A stretch of DNA of 59,616 nucleotides from SZAS-103 sp038216155 (GTDB lineage Bacteria > Pseudomonadota > Gammaproteobacteria > Xanthomonadales > Xanthomonadaceae), in contig JBBQQH010000014.1 in the NCBI GenBank assembly GCA_038216155.1, positions 1 through 59,616 of the forward strand, written 5' to 3'. Below the pieces are notes generated by a model that was not told the DNA's origin, made no database searches, and saw nothing but the letters and a program-made list of their open reading frames with translations. Shown one piece after another: positions 1-9,090 of the stretch. Numbering within the stretch: the stretch's first letter is position 1; each line of letters begins with the position of its first letter. The position numbers and the translations under genes were made by a program.

Positions 1-682
1 TCGCCGAGTTGATCGCGGTGACGGGAATATGACCGTTGTAAGCACCTTGCCGGTTGTACTCAAACAATTGCGGCGCGAGCTGGCGAGTGATGCTGAGAGT
101 CGGCAACCCGGTGCGTGCGGCGCAGGCGGCGATCAAAGGCGAGGAGCCGATCCATGTCACCGTTTGCTCGATACCCGCCGCGCGAAGGGCCTCGATCGAC
201 ACCAGCGAATCCTTGCCGCCGCCGATTGCGGTCAGTGCGTGGGACGTCAAGCCGACCTGATTTGCCCCCTCCCCTTCAAGGGGTGAAGAGGAGGGCGTAT
301 TAGCGGGAAACCGAATCCTGCCGCGCAACGAAATGCCATTACGATACGCAAACTCGCCGAGTCCGTTCTCATAGATCTCGGTCAGCAAAGCCGCCGTGTC
401 GGCATCGATCGAGTAGCCATCGATCCGAATACCCGAAGGCACCGCTGCCTTGTAGTAACTGACGCCGGCAATCAGATGCAGCAGGCGCAACGCACGCTCG
501 ACCGCCTCGACGCGCGAGCCCTCCAGTATGAACGGCGCGCCTGGAAACGTGACCGTCTCGACCAGTTCGGGGCCTTCGTCGAACGCGTACACCAATTGCG
601 CGATGCCGGTCGCGGGCTGAAAATCCGCGCGCACATACCGAAAACTGCGGATCGCGTCGCGGTCGAATTGCCAGTCATTCAT
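1..682 (-). CDS. murL: UDP-MurNAc-L-Ala-L-Glu epimerase (MurL), N-terminal part
   Basis: MurL inverts the terminal L-Glu of UDP-MurNAc-L-Ala-L-Glu to D-Glu in the cytoplasm, replacing glutamate racemase in Xanthomonadales; its partner ligase is MurD2, whose gene would be expected beyond the left edge. Only the first 227 codons are present, from an ATG at 682 to the window edge. Visible features are LLHLIAGVSYYKAAVP (67-82), YENGLGEFAYRNG (104-116) and the glycine-rich loop AIGGGKDSL (152-160). The ATG overlaps the end of lysAC by 8 nt, which suggests translational coupling. Residues about 129-142 are a low-complexity insert (PSSSPLEGEG) encoded by a palindromic repeat. The assignment rests on recalled family resemblance and is firm for the family. 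Confidence 0.85.
   Translation of the reverse strand, partial: MNDWQFDRDAIRSFRYVRADFQPATGIAQLVYAFDEGPELVETVTFPGAPFILEGSRVEAVERALRLLHLIAGVSYYKAAVPSGIRIDGYSIDADTAALLTEIYENGLGEFAYRNGISLRGRIRFPANTPSSSPLEGEGANQVGLTSHALTAIGGGKDSLVSIEALRAAGIEQTVTWIGSSPLIAACAARTGLPTLSITRQLAPQLFEYNRQGAYNGHIPVTAINSA
265..294. repeat. GC-rich palindromic element inside murL
   Basis: The core ccccttcaagggg (271-283) is a perfect 6-bp inverted repeat around one base, flanked by imperfectly matching ccct/aggg arms. It lies inside the murL reading frame and is translated without a frameshift. A related C-run/G-run palindrome occurs at 3427-3451, so this is probably one copy of a dispersed short palindromic repeat. Confidence 0.55.
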
Positions 683-3341
683 GCGCCCTTCCCTGTCCGG
701 ATTCGCCGGGCCCGCCATCCATCACCTGCTCGACGGGTAGTGGGCGCGAGTTGTAGGTGTTGGCCATCGACGCCCCGTAAGCTCCCGCATCGGCAAGCAG
801 CAGCACGTCGCCCTCAGCGGTGGCGCGCGGCAGACGCCGACGCCGTCCAAGCACGTCGCCGGATTCGCAGATCGGCCCGACCACGTCGAACACATCGGTC
901 TCGGTGTCATGCAAGCGAGACAGATTGACGATGCGGTGGAATGCTCCATATAGCGCAGGCCTAAGCAGCGCATTCATGCCGGCATCCGCTCCGATCCGGC
1001 GTACGCCCTGCTTCTCGATGACTTGGGTCACGCGCACTAGCAATACACCCGCTTCGGCGACAAGGAATCGACCCGGCTCGATCCACAAAGCATGTTGCGG
1101 ATAGACCGACTTCACTTCGGCCAACGCGCGACCGAAGCCGTCCAGATCGAACGGTTCGACCTCGGGTTCGTAGGCGACGCCGAGGCCGCCGCCGACATCG
1201 ATCGCCGAGACGGTGCCGATGCCATCGGCCAGGGTCGCCAGTTGCGCATACACATCGCGCCAATGACGCGGATCGAACACGCCGCTGCCGATATGCGCGT
1301 GCAGCGTCTCGATCCGGGCACCGGCACTGCGCGCGATCGCGACGAAAGCGGGGATGTCTTCGCGTGCGAGGCCAAACTTCGCGCCCTTGCCGCCGGTGCG
1401 CACCTTTTCGTGATGACCATGACCGAAGCCGGGATCGATACGCAAGCCGATCGCGACTCCGGCAAACAGTTCTGGCCATTGCTGCAGCGGAAACAGGCTG
1501 TCCAGCGTAATACGAACTCCGCGTTGGATCGCTGCGGCGTACTCGACGCGCGGCGCAAAATTCGGGGTAAACAATACGCGGCCTGGAACCAGCGCAGGAA
1601 GCGCTGCGAACAGCACATCGAGCTCGCCTTGCGAGACGCATTCGAAGCCGAGCCCTTCTTCGGCGAGCGCGCGCATGATGTCGGGATGCGGGTTGGCCTT
1701 CAGCGCGTAGTGCACACGATCGACCGCCATGAGCGCGCGCAAGGCGCGGGCGCGCTCGCGAATGGTATCTAGCCGATACAGATAGCGCGGTGTACCTGCT
1801 GCGGCTGCGTCGAGTAATTCCTCGCGCTGCGCGACCCACCACGGTTGCGCGCGCACGACACCTTCATGACACATTGCGCGCCAGCTCGGTCCAAACACGC
1901 CAGGTTCGTCAATCGGCATCGCGCCCGATGCAATCAGCAACGCATGCAGCCGCGGCAGCAGATCGTCAGCGCCGCTGGCGTCGAGCAAGGATTCGTCGAC
2001 CACGAAGGTCAGGTTCAAGTCATTGGACGATTGCGAAATCAAGTGCACGCGCTCGCGCCCGAATTCCGCCCAGATATCCGACAGCTTGTGCAACAGCGAG
2101 CGCATCCCGCGACCCACCAACGTGATCGCCGAGCAGGGCGCGATCACCTTGACCCGGCACACTTCAGCAAGGTCAGCGCACAGTGCTTCAAGCACGTTGG
2201 AATTGACCAGGTTGTCGGATGGATCGAGCGACACAGTGACGTTGGTTTCCGACGATCCGATCAGGTCGATCGACAATCCGTGGCGTTTGAAGCGCTCGAA
2301 GATGTCGGCCAGAAATCCGACCTGCTGCCACATGCCGATGCTTTCCATCGACACCAGCACAATGCCGCGTCGTGAACTGATCGCCTTCACCCCGGGCGCG
2401 TTGCTGGCGCCCTCGCGCGCGATGACTGTTCCAGCGTTCTCGGGATGCCCGGTATCTCGAATCCAGATCGGCACGTCCGCATCCCGACACGGATGAATGC
2501 AACGCGGATGCAGCACCTTGGCGCCGGTGGTTGCGATTTCCTGCGCCTCCTCGAAATCCAGTCGCGTCAACAATCGTGCATCGGCGACGTGGTGCGGATT
2601 GGCGCTGAACATGCCCGGCACGTCGGTCCAGATCTCGACCCGCCTGGCGCTCAGCAGTGCACCGAAATACGCTGCCGAAGTATCCGATCCACCGCGCCCA
2701 AGGACGGCGCTGCCGCCATCGGAGCTGCGTGCAATGAAACCCTGCGTCACCAGCAGTCGCTTTCCGTTTGCATTCTCAGTGTGCGCCGCTGGAATGCCGT
2801 CGCTCGCGCATGACACTGACAGCCGTCGACTCCACTCGCCCTGATTCGGCAACGGTACTGCATGCAGCCAGTCGCGCGCATCGGTCCAGCCAATGTCGGG
2901 ATGCGTGCGCGAAAGATAGGCAACACCGAGCGTGGACGACAGCAGCTCGCCTTGTGACAGCACTTCAGCCTGCCAGTCGAGCGGCGCTGCGGCTCGGCGC
3001 GGATCATCACCCAAGCCGCGCAACGCACGCAGACGATCGCCGAGCACCGCGTCGACATCGAGTTCCATTTCCAGTGCCAGCGCATTGTGCCGCTGCACGA
3101 TGCTGTCGATCCGTGCATTGCATGAATCCGTGTCGGCATGCGTATCGATCACGCCTTGCAACGCGTTGGTAATCCCGGACAGCGCCGAGACCACGGCCAG
3201 CACCCGCACGCGCACGCCTTCGCCATCGGCGCGCTCACGCAGTAATGCGCCGATGGTGTCCCATCGCGCGCAACTGCTGACGCTGGTACCGCCAAACTTG
3301 AGGACGATCCAGTCGCTGTCGGGTATTGCAGGAGTGGGCAT
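675..3341 (-). CDS. lysAC: bifunctional aspartate kinase / diaminopimelate decarboxylase
   Basis: This 888-residue fusion carries the first committed step of the aspartate pathway (aspartate to aspartyl phosphate) and the last step of lysine synthesis (meso-DAP to lysine). The kinase part starts at WIVLKFGGTS (11-20), has the Asp-binding segment GRGGSDTSA (215-223) and is followed by ACT regulatory sequence (about 325-460, with SSETNVTVSLD at 363-373). The decarboxylase part (about 500-888) has the PLP lysine in YALKAN (K548), a glycine-rich phosphate-binding stretch and the EPGR motif. Fusions of this order are characteristic of Xanthomonadales. The gene is translated just before murL with an 8-nt overlap. 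Fused ACT domains suggest lysine feedback, which is inferred. Confidence 0.95.
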   Translation of the reverse strand: MPTPAIPDSDWIVLKFGGTSVSSCARWDTIGALLRERADGEGVRVRVLAVVSALSGITNALQGVIDTHADTDSCNARIDSIVQRHNALALEMELDVDAVLGDRLRALRGLGDDPRRAAAPLDWQAEVLSQGELLSSTLGVAYLSRTHPDIGWTDARDWLHAVPLPNQGEWSRRLSVSCASDGIPAAHTENANGKRLLVTQGFIARSSDGGSAVLGRGGSDTSAAYFGALLSARRVEIWTDVPGMFSANPHHVADARLLTRLDFEEAQEIATTGAKVLHPRCIHPCRDADVPIWIRDTGHPENAGTVIAREGASNAPGVKAISSRRGIVLVSMESIGMWQQVGFLADIFERFKRHGLSIDLIGSSETNVTVSLDPSDNLVNSNVLEALCADLAEVCRVKVIAPCSAITLVGRGMRSLLHKLSDIWAEFGRERVHLISQSSNDLNLTFVVDESLLDASGADDLLPRLHALLIASGAMPIDEPGVFGPSWRAMCHEGVVRAQPWWVAQREELLDAAAAGTPRYLYRLDTIRERARALRALMAVDRVHYALKANPHPDIMRALAEEGLGFECVSQGELDVLFAALPALVPGRVLFTPNFAPRVEYAAAIQRGVRITLDSLFPLQQWPELFAGVAIGLRIDPGFGHGHHEKVRTGGKGAKFGLAREDIPAFVAIARSAGARIETLHAHIGSGVFDPRHWRDVYAQLATLADGIGTVSAIDVGGGLGVAYEPEVEPFDLDGFGRALAEVKSVYPQHALWIEPGRFLVAEAGVLLVRVTQVIEKQGVRRIGADAGMNALLRPALYGAFHRIVNLSRLHDTETDVFDVVGPICESGDVLGRRRRLPRATAEGDVLLLADAGAYGASMANTYNSRPLPVEQVMDGGPGESGQGRAHE

Positions 3342-3426
3342 GAACGATTCGCGCCTGAAGAATGCATAGGATGCGGCATGACGGCGCTTGCTCGCCAGCC
3401 GGCTGCAAGAGCCGCCCTCTTCCCAA

Positions 3427-3451
3427 CCCCTCTCCCGTCAAGGGACAGGGG
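3427..3451. repeat. imperfect C/G palindrome between lysAC and the EF-G-like gene
   Basis: Four C's at 3427-3430 face four G's at 3448-3451 around a tccc/agggac centre, giving an imperfect 25-bp palindrome. It resembles the element translated inside murL and sits in the 187-bp divergent spacer 3342-3528. It has no T-run, so it is not an intrinsic terminator. Confidence 0.45.
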
Positions 3452-3528
3452 CTCGGCGCTTGACCCGCCCCGCCATCCTGCGGATGCTTGAGTCAGGCAA
3501 TCGTCTCATTTTAGTTAGGAGTTACGTC

Positions 3529-5577
3529 ATGTCCTACGGCACCGAGAACATCCGCAACATTGTCCTGGCTGGTCACACCGGCGCCGGCAAAACCTCGCTG
3601 TTGGAGGCCTTGCTGGTCGCAGGCGGGACCATCGGCGCAGCGGGCAGCCTGGAGCGCGGCGGCACGGTCTCCGACTTTGATCCGATGGAGCGTGAGCGCC
3701 AGCACTCGCTCAATTCGGCGATCGCCTCGATCGACCACGGCGACGCCCACATCAATCTGATCGACACCCCCGGCTACCCGGATTTTCGTGGTCCGGCCTT
3801 GTCGGCGTTCGACGCGGTGGAAACCTGCATGGTGGTGGTCAATGCCGGCATGGGCATCGAGCATTCCACGCGGCGGCTGATGGACTACGCCCGCGCGCGC
3901 GGCAAGAGCCGCATGCTGGTGGTCAACCGCATGGATGTCGAAGGCGGCGACCTGAAAGCCTTGCTGGCCAATCTGCGCGAGACATTCGGCAAGGAATGCC
4001 TGCCGATCAACCTGCCCGCAAAAAATGGCAGCGCAGTGGTCGATTGTTTTTTTCAGCCCGATGGAAAATCCGACTTGGGCCCCGTGGCTGACTGGCACCA
4101 GCAACTGATGGACCAGGTGGTCGAGATCAATGAATCGGTGATGGATCACTACCTCGAGCTTGGAGAGGGCGGCCTGAAGCCGCAGGAACTGCACGATGCG
4201 TTCGAGCAATGCCTGCGTGAGGGCCACCTCGTGCCGATCTGCTTCACCTCGTCGCGCGACGGCACCGGCGTCAAGGAGCTGCTGGATGTGATCGTCAAGC
4301 TGCTGCCGCATCCCGGGGAGGCCAATCCGCCGCCGTTCGTGAAGGGATTCGGAAGCGACGCGAAACCGGTCAAGGCCCAACCCGACCCAGACCAGCACGT
4401 GATCGCCGACGTGTTCAAGATCGTCAACGATCCGTTCGTCGGCAAGCTGTCGGTATTCCGCGTCTATCAGGGCACGATCCGGCGCGACAGCCAGTTGTTC
4501 ATCGACGATGGCCGCAAGCCGTTCAAGGTCGGCCACCTGTTCAAGCTTCGCGGCAAGGATCATGTCGAAATCGAGCAAGCGATTCCTGGCGACATTGCTG
4601 CGGTGGCCAAGGTGGAGGACATGCACTTCGATGCGGTGCTGCACGATTCACACGACGAGGACCAGATCCACCTGAAACCGTTCGCGTATCCGGCGCCGAT
4701 GTTCGGGCTGGCGATAGAGGCCGCTACCCGCGGCCAGGAGCAGAAACTCGCCACCGCCCTGCACCGTCTGGCCGAAGAGGATCCGTGCTTCAAGGTCGAG
4801 CATAACGTCGAGATGAACGAGACGGTGATTCGCGGCCTGGGCGAATTGCATTTGCGCACGATGCTCGAGAGGATGAAGTCGCGCTATGGCGTCGACGTGA
4901 CCACGCACCCGCCGCGCATCCCCTACCGCGAAACCATCGGCGGCAAGTCCGAAGGCCACCACAAGCACAAGAAGCAGACCGGCGGTGCCGGCCAGTTTGG
5001 CGAAGTATTCCTGCGCATCGAACCGCTGCCGCGCGGCGGTGGCTTCGAGTTCCTGGATGCGGTCAAGGGCGGCACAATTCCTGGCCAGTTCATTCCGGCG
5101 GTGGAAAAAGGCGTGCGCCAGGTACTCGACGGCGGCGCGATTGCCGGTTATCCGCTGCAGGACATCCGCGTCACCGTATTCGATGGCAAATACCACAGCG
5201 TGGATTCAAAAGAAGTCGCATTCGTGGCCGCCGGCAAGCGCGCGTTTCTGGATGCGATCGGCAAGGCGCAGCCGCAGATTCTGGAGCCGATCGTCAACAT
5301 CGAGGTCGACGTGCCTGAGCGTCACATCGGCGATATCACCGGCGCACTGGCCAGCAAGCGCGCGCGCATCAGCGGTACCGACGCCGGCAAGGGCGGCGAG
5401 ATGGTGATCAAGGCGCAGGTGCCGCTTTCCGAACTCGCCGACTACGCTGCCGAACTCAAGGGCATCACCGCCGGGCGCGGTCGCTACAGCCTGGATTTCA
5501 GTCACTACGAAGCGGTGCCCTTGCAGGTGCAAAAACAACTGATGGAAGCGTACAAGCCGCGGCTTGAGGAGGATTGA
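3529..5577 (+). CDS. EF-G-like translational GTPase (EF-G2 type paralogue)
   Basis: A 682-residue protein with EF-G layout: G domain with P-loop GHTGAGKT (15-22), switch II DTPGYPDF (79-86) and NRMD (133-136), then domain II and C-terminal EF-G IV/V-like sequence. ATG 3529 is chosen because GGAG at 3518-3521 lies 7 nt upstream and the protein then begins at the conserved strand before the P-loop; an in-frame start at 3388 would add 47 unlike residues. The catalytic His of canonical EF-G (DTPGHVDF) is Tyr here, as in the EF-G-2/FusA2 subgroup. It stands alone, not in a str operon with ribosomal proteins, so it is probably a specialised paralogue. Its exact role is unknown. Confidence 0.85.
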   Translation: MSYGTENIRNIVLAGHTGAGKTSLLEALLVAGGTIGAAGSLERGGTVSDFDPMERERQHSLNSAIASIDHGDAHINLIDTPGYPDFRGPALSAFDAVETCMVVVNAGMGIEHSTRRLMDYARARGKSRMLVVNRMDVEGGDLKALLANLRETFGKECLPINLPAKNGSAVVDCFFQPDGKSDLGPVADWHQQLMDQVVEINESVMDHYLELGEGGLKPQELHDAFEQCLREGHLVPICFTSSRDGTGVKELLDVIVKLLPHPGEANPPPFVKGFGSDAKPVKAQPDPDQHVIADVFKIVNDPFVGKLSVFRVYQGTIRRDSQLFIDDGRKPFKVGHLFKLRGKDHVEIEQAIPGDIAAVAKVEDMHFDAVLHDSHDEDQIHLKPFAYPAPMFGLAIEAATRGQEQKLATALHRLAEEDPCFKVEHNVEMNETVIRGLGELHLRTMLERMKSRYGVDVTTHPPRIPYRETIGGKSEGHHKHKKQTGGAGQFGEVFLRIEPLPRGGGFEFLDAVKGGTIPGQFIPAVEKGVRQVLDGGAIAGYPLQDIRVTVFDGKYHSVDSKEVAFVAAGKRAFLDAIGKAQPQILEPIVNIEVDVPERHIGDITGALASKRARISGTDAGKGGEMVIKAQVPLSELADYAAELKGITAGRGRYSLDFSHYEAVPLQVQKQLMEAYKPRLEED

Positions 5578-5748
5578 ACGTTGCGTGCATCCGCCACCAT
5601 CCAAGCACGGGTTGCGCTACTCGGTTTCACCAGCGATGGGGCATCTGCGAAAAATCCCAGATCGATCTGATCCATGTCTGAGAGTTCGCGCGTCGGTTGA
5701 CTGCCATTGTGATCGCGCAGACTTGCTGCGAACTTCGTGGAAATCGCC

Positions 5749-6252
5749 GTGAATGACCTTTCTCGGATCTCATTGTCCTGCGCCGCGATGTTGGCGCTGA
5801 TGGCCAGCGGCAGCGGCCTTGCGCGGCAGCCAACGTTGCGACCGACAGTTGCCTATCGCGATGCGCCGTTGACCACAGTCGCGTCGGCACCCACGACATC
5901 CTTGCCACCCCTTGCATCAGGCACAACTCCGGTTATCGCCGCGATGCGCGTGCATCGGCCGCGAGCCCGTCGACCGAGCCGGCGTTCGTCTTCCGACGCA
6001 GCGAACGTCGGTTCGGGGGCGCAAGTCCGTTCCGCTAATGCTCGTCCACACAAAGTCATTCATGGGCAGCTCAGCGCAACACGTAATGCGCTGGCACGCC
6101 AGGAGGCAGAACGCGACGCGCGCTCGATGCGCATCTACCAAACCTCGCAACTATCCGCGCCGATCATCCCCAACGCGACAGCATGCAAGCGCTTCGGCGC
6201 GCATGGCGAAACTGTCTACGAGAATTGTGGGATGGATGCTGCCAGCCATTGA
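5749..6252 (+). CDS. small secreted hypothetical protein
   Basis: I do not recognise a named family. The product of about 167 residues starts at GTG 5749 (GGA about 7 nt upstream; another GTG at 5737 is in frame). The N-terminus has a polar start, a hydrophobic stretch (SCAAMLALMASGSGLA) and a plausible signal-peptidase site near residue 25. The middle is rich in Arg, Ser, Ala and Pro. The end carries ACKRFGAHGETVYENCG, two cysteines that could form a disulfide in the periplasm. It precedes another small exported protein. Reality is supported by the signal peptide and patterned C-terminus, but the low-complexity middle keeps confidence modest. Confidence 0.5.
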   Translation: MNDLSRISLSCAAMLALMASGSGLARQPTLRPTVAYRDAPLTTVASAPTTSLPPLASGTTPVIAAMRVHRPRARRPSRRSSSDAANVGSGAQVRSANARPHKVIHGQLSATRNALARQEAERDARSMRIYQTSQLSAPIIPNATACKRFGAHGETVYENCGMDAASH

Positions 6253-6347
6253 TCCGCGTATCTGCGTTGCCCACGTCGATGCGCCCGCACGCAGCCGTCG
6301 ATTGCGTACACTCGCTCTACCCGCATCGATGCCTCAAGAGGCAACAT

Positions 6348-6680
6348 ATGAACGTTTCATCCAGACACTTGACGGCGATCGTCCTGGCTGCGATCGCGCT
6401 GAGTTGCAGCGCCTGCAGTCGCGACAACAACGTACTGATGGGTCAGCTGGAAACCGACATGGGCGGCCATCATGTGGTGGTCACCAACTGCCGCCAGTTC
6501 TTCGGTGCGCCCAAGCCAACCAAATTTGCGGCGACCAGTTATCGCTACGCGCCGTGCAAGGATTCGGTCGTGGTAATCCAGGGCGATACGCTGTTCGTCA
6601 ATGGTCTGGCGCAAGGCACGCTGGCGGCCGGTGACACCGTTATCGTTGACCAAGGCAAAGTCAAAATCCACGGCAATTGA
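6348..6680 (+). CDS. small putative lipoprotein
   Basis: A 110-residue hypothetical. ATG 6348 has AAGAGG about 7 nt upstream; starting further up (6183) would add Arg/Cys-rich sequence lying partly in the previous gene. The N-terminus is a signal sequence with a hydrophobic core (LTAIVLAAIALS) running into SCSACS, a possible though non-ideal lipobox. The mature part has two more cysteines (TNCRQF and APCKDS) and a strand-rich end (DSVVVIQGDTLFVNGLAQG) suggesting a small beta fold. Function unknown. It converges with the DUF5916 gene 50 bp away. Confidence 0.6.
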   Translation: MNVSSRHLTAIVLAAIALSCSACSRDNNVLMGQLETDMGGHHVVVTNCRQFFGAPKPTKFAATSYRYAPCKDSVVVIQGDTLFVNGLAQGTLAAGDTVIVDQGKVKIHGN

Positions 6681-6730
6681 TGGCGGGCTCGGCACGACGG
6701 CCGAGTTGCAACGCAATCGCTAAGCAGGGC

Positions 6731-8971
6731 CTAGATCTCGAAGCGGTAGCTGAGCTTGATCAGCAACTGTTCGGCATCGCGCAGGTCGAATGCGTTACGG
6801 AACTCATCGGTGGCATCCAGGCCCGGTTGCTCGAACAGCGATCCGCCCCGCGCATAGACGATGTACAAGTTCGACAGCGGCGCCAGTTCGTAGCGATAGC
6901 GAATCTGGAAGCCAAGGTTGCGCAACGCGAAGTCGGAGACGGGCTCATTCACCGCAACCGGCGTTCCGTCCGCGGCCACCCTCCACGCCTGGGTGAGATG
7001 CGCGCCCAGGCCGATCGTTTCGAGCTTCACACGCAGTTCCTGCTTGCTGCCAATCGACCATTGCAGGCCGGCATCGAGGCTGAACTGGTTGACCCGGAAC
7101 GATCCGAGCAGATTGTCGCGCTGCCAGATCAGCATGTCCGGGGCGTGGTTTGCGCTTAGCCCGCTGAAGATAATCAGGTTGTCGTTGATGAAATAGATCG
7201 GCTCGAAATAGCCCTGCAATCCGGTGCCACGGATTCCCTTCAGCCCGGTCGCAACGGCGCTGAGAGAGCCAGAGAAGGCCCAATGCCCGATGCGCGGACG
7301 GGATCGTTCAAAATAGCTGTGAAGGCTTTCGGGTATTTTCATCGCACCGTTGCCGCGCGTGATCCGGTCGTCATGGCCATGACCGTTCAACCCAACGTTG
7401 AAATATTCCCTGCCGCCATTGCGGAAACTGCTCTGGCGATCGATCGCCAAGGCCTCGTATAGGTGCATGCCGCGATCGTTATAGCGGGTCGACAGCGCGT
7501 AGTGCCAGTCATGCGAGGTGTATTGCGATTCCTTCGGCAGGTCAGTGACGCGATGGTCGATCTCGTAGCGCAGGTAGTTGAAATTGCTGCGTTGCAGATA
7601 ACCGAAGTCATTGAGTTGCAGGTTCGCGCCCAGGTGCAGTGCATAGAGTTGCTGGCGCCAGCCCTTGCCCATGTCGCCATCGACCCGAACCTGGACGCCA
7701 CTGTCGCGGACACTGTCACCGGCCTGTGCGATGTTCGAACCGACCCACTGCGAGCGGATGTTCCACTGCGCGTTCGGCTGCCAGACGTGGTCCAACGAGA
7801 AGACAGTCGCGTCGCGATCAAGGAATGGTCGATGCACACGGGTAATTGTTGCACCGACATCCTGTTCGCCGATGCCGGTGTCCACGAAACTGTGGGTGGT
7901 ACGCAGCGCATAAAAATCGCGACCGACTGGGTCGGCCTCGGTCGCTGCGAACAGGCCATAGTCGAGACTGCCCAAGCTGCCATTGACCTTCAACGCGGCG
8001 GTGACGTCGCCTGATCCGCGTCCATCGTCAGCGGGGCCACCCACGCGCCGCGTATAGATCAGCTGGCTTGCGTTGCCCAGCGAACCAAAAGGCAGGCTAA
8101 AGTAACCCTGGTTTTCGGTGAAAAACGGCCGCTTGTCACTGAAAAAGGTTTCCACCGCGCTGAAATTCACCACCAGGTCGTCGCTTTCCACTTGGCCGAA
8201 ATCAGGGTTCAGTGTTGCGGTGAGCTGCAGCTGCCCATTGGGTTTCCAGAAGATGTCTGCGCCGGTATCAAACTGCCGCTTGCCTTGCACGTTGTCATAC
8301 ACCGCCGAGACATAGGGCGTGATCGCCAGCAACGACTGGCTGTAGCGCGGCACTTGCATGCGCGTGAAGTCGGACAGGAAGCGTGCCTGTTCGTAACTCG
8401 CTGTCGGCCATGCCACCCGCTCACCGGTGGAGCCGATCACGCGATCCAGGTACACCCCGAGCGTTCGTTGCTCACCGCTGACCTTGCGCATCGGCGCGAT
8501 ATACCACGGGATCAGCATTTCGACCGACCAGGTATCGCCATCCTCGCTGACCGCATGCTTCCAGTTGCCATCCCAGTCGGCGCTGTACTGGTTTTCGTTG
8601 GTGACCACCTCGTCCTGAATGTCATCGTTGACGGTGACCATGAAGTTGTAGCCGGTGTGGCCGTCGCCATCGAAATCCACGATCAGGTTGACCCTGTCCA
8701 GCGGCCCGTCCTGGTCGCGCTGGCTGCGCTGACGGGTGCGCGGCACCGACGCCGGCTGGGTGCACTTGAATGCGATGGCGAGCCCCTGCGGCGTCGAAAG
8801 CACCCAGGCTTCGGTGGGATACGGGCTGGTCGCGCGGGTCAGCGGCTGGGTGAGTCGAAAGTCGGTGATGTGCTGGGCGTTTGCCCATTCGGCGGAATCG
8901 ATGTGCCCATCGACTTCCACTGCAGCCGCAATTCCGGACCACAGCAACAGCGTAACCAGGAGTGCGCGCAT
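6731..8971 (-). CDS. DUF5916 outer-membrane protein with CBM9-like N-terminus
   Basis: A 746-residue exported protein. ATG 8971 is chosen because a clear signal peptide follows (MRALLVTLLLWSGIAAA); an in-frame start at 9151 adds 60 residues of non-signal sequence overlapping the next gene. The N-terminal part (about 20-210) resembles the carbohydrate-binding family 9 fold used by DUF5916 proteins (GHIDSAEWANAQ, NLIVDFDGDGHTGYNF). The rest is rich in alternating aromatic/polar strands and ends in SYRFEI, a C-terminal aromatic-hydrophobic ending typical of beta-barrels, so it is probably inserted in the outer membrane. Substrate unknown. It stands alone between the small lipoprotein and the SET gene. 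Confidence 0.8.
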   Translation of the reverse strand: MRALLVTLLLWSGIAAAVEVDGHIDSAEWANAQHITDFRLTQPLTRATSPYPTEAWVLSTPQGLAIAFKCTQPASVPRTRQRSQRDQDGPLDRVNLIVDFDGDGHTGYNFMVTVNDDIQDEVVTNENQYSADWDGNWKHAVSEDGDTWSVEMLIPWYIAPMRKVSGEQRTLGVYLDRVIGSTGERVAWPTASYEQARFLSDFTRMQVPRYSQSLLAITPYVSAVYDNVQGKRQFDTGADIFWKPNGQLQLTATLNPDFGQVESDDLVVNFSAVETFFSDKRPFFTENQGYFSLPFGSLGNASQLIYTRRVGGPADDGRGSGDVTAALKVNGSLGSLDYGLFAATEADPVGRDFYALRTTHSFVDTGIGEQDVGATITRVHRPFLDRDATVFSLDHVWQPNAQWNIRSQWVGSNIAQAGDSVRDSGVQVRVDGDMGKGWRQQLYALHLGANLQLNDFGYLQRSNFNYLRYEIDHRVTDLPKESQYTSHDWHYALSTRYNDRGMHLYEALAIDRQSSFRNGGREYFNVGLNGHGHDDRITRGNGAMKIPESLHSYFERSRPRIGHWAFSGSLSAVATGLKGIRGTGLQGYFEPIYFINDNLIIFSGLSANHAPDMLIWQRDNLLGSFRVNQFSLDAGLQWSIGSKQELRVKLETIGLGAHLTQAWRVAADGTPVAVNEPVSDFALRNLGFQIRYRYELAPLSNLYIVYARGGSLFEQPGLDATDEFRNAFDLRDAEQLLIKLSYRFEI

Positions 8972-9090
8972 CCGCAGTGTCCACCGGCCCTGGAAACCAC
9001 GCAGGCTGGCGGTTGCAAGCATGCACTGCGAGCGCCGGAAGTCATGGTCTGGATGCATGGCAGGGACGCGTCGCGCGATGAATTGGAGAG

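Noticed and set aside
675..3341. lysAC as an assembly artefact or frameshift fusion of two genes
   Set aside because: The two enzyme domains are continuous and intact, and this fusion is a known Xanthomonadales trait.
3511..4644. 377-codon open frame on the minus strand
   Set aside because: It lies wholly opposite the EF-G-like gene, is rich in His/Arg/Gln with no domain pattern, and arises from the codon bias of the true gene.
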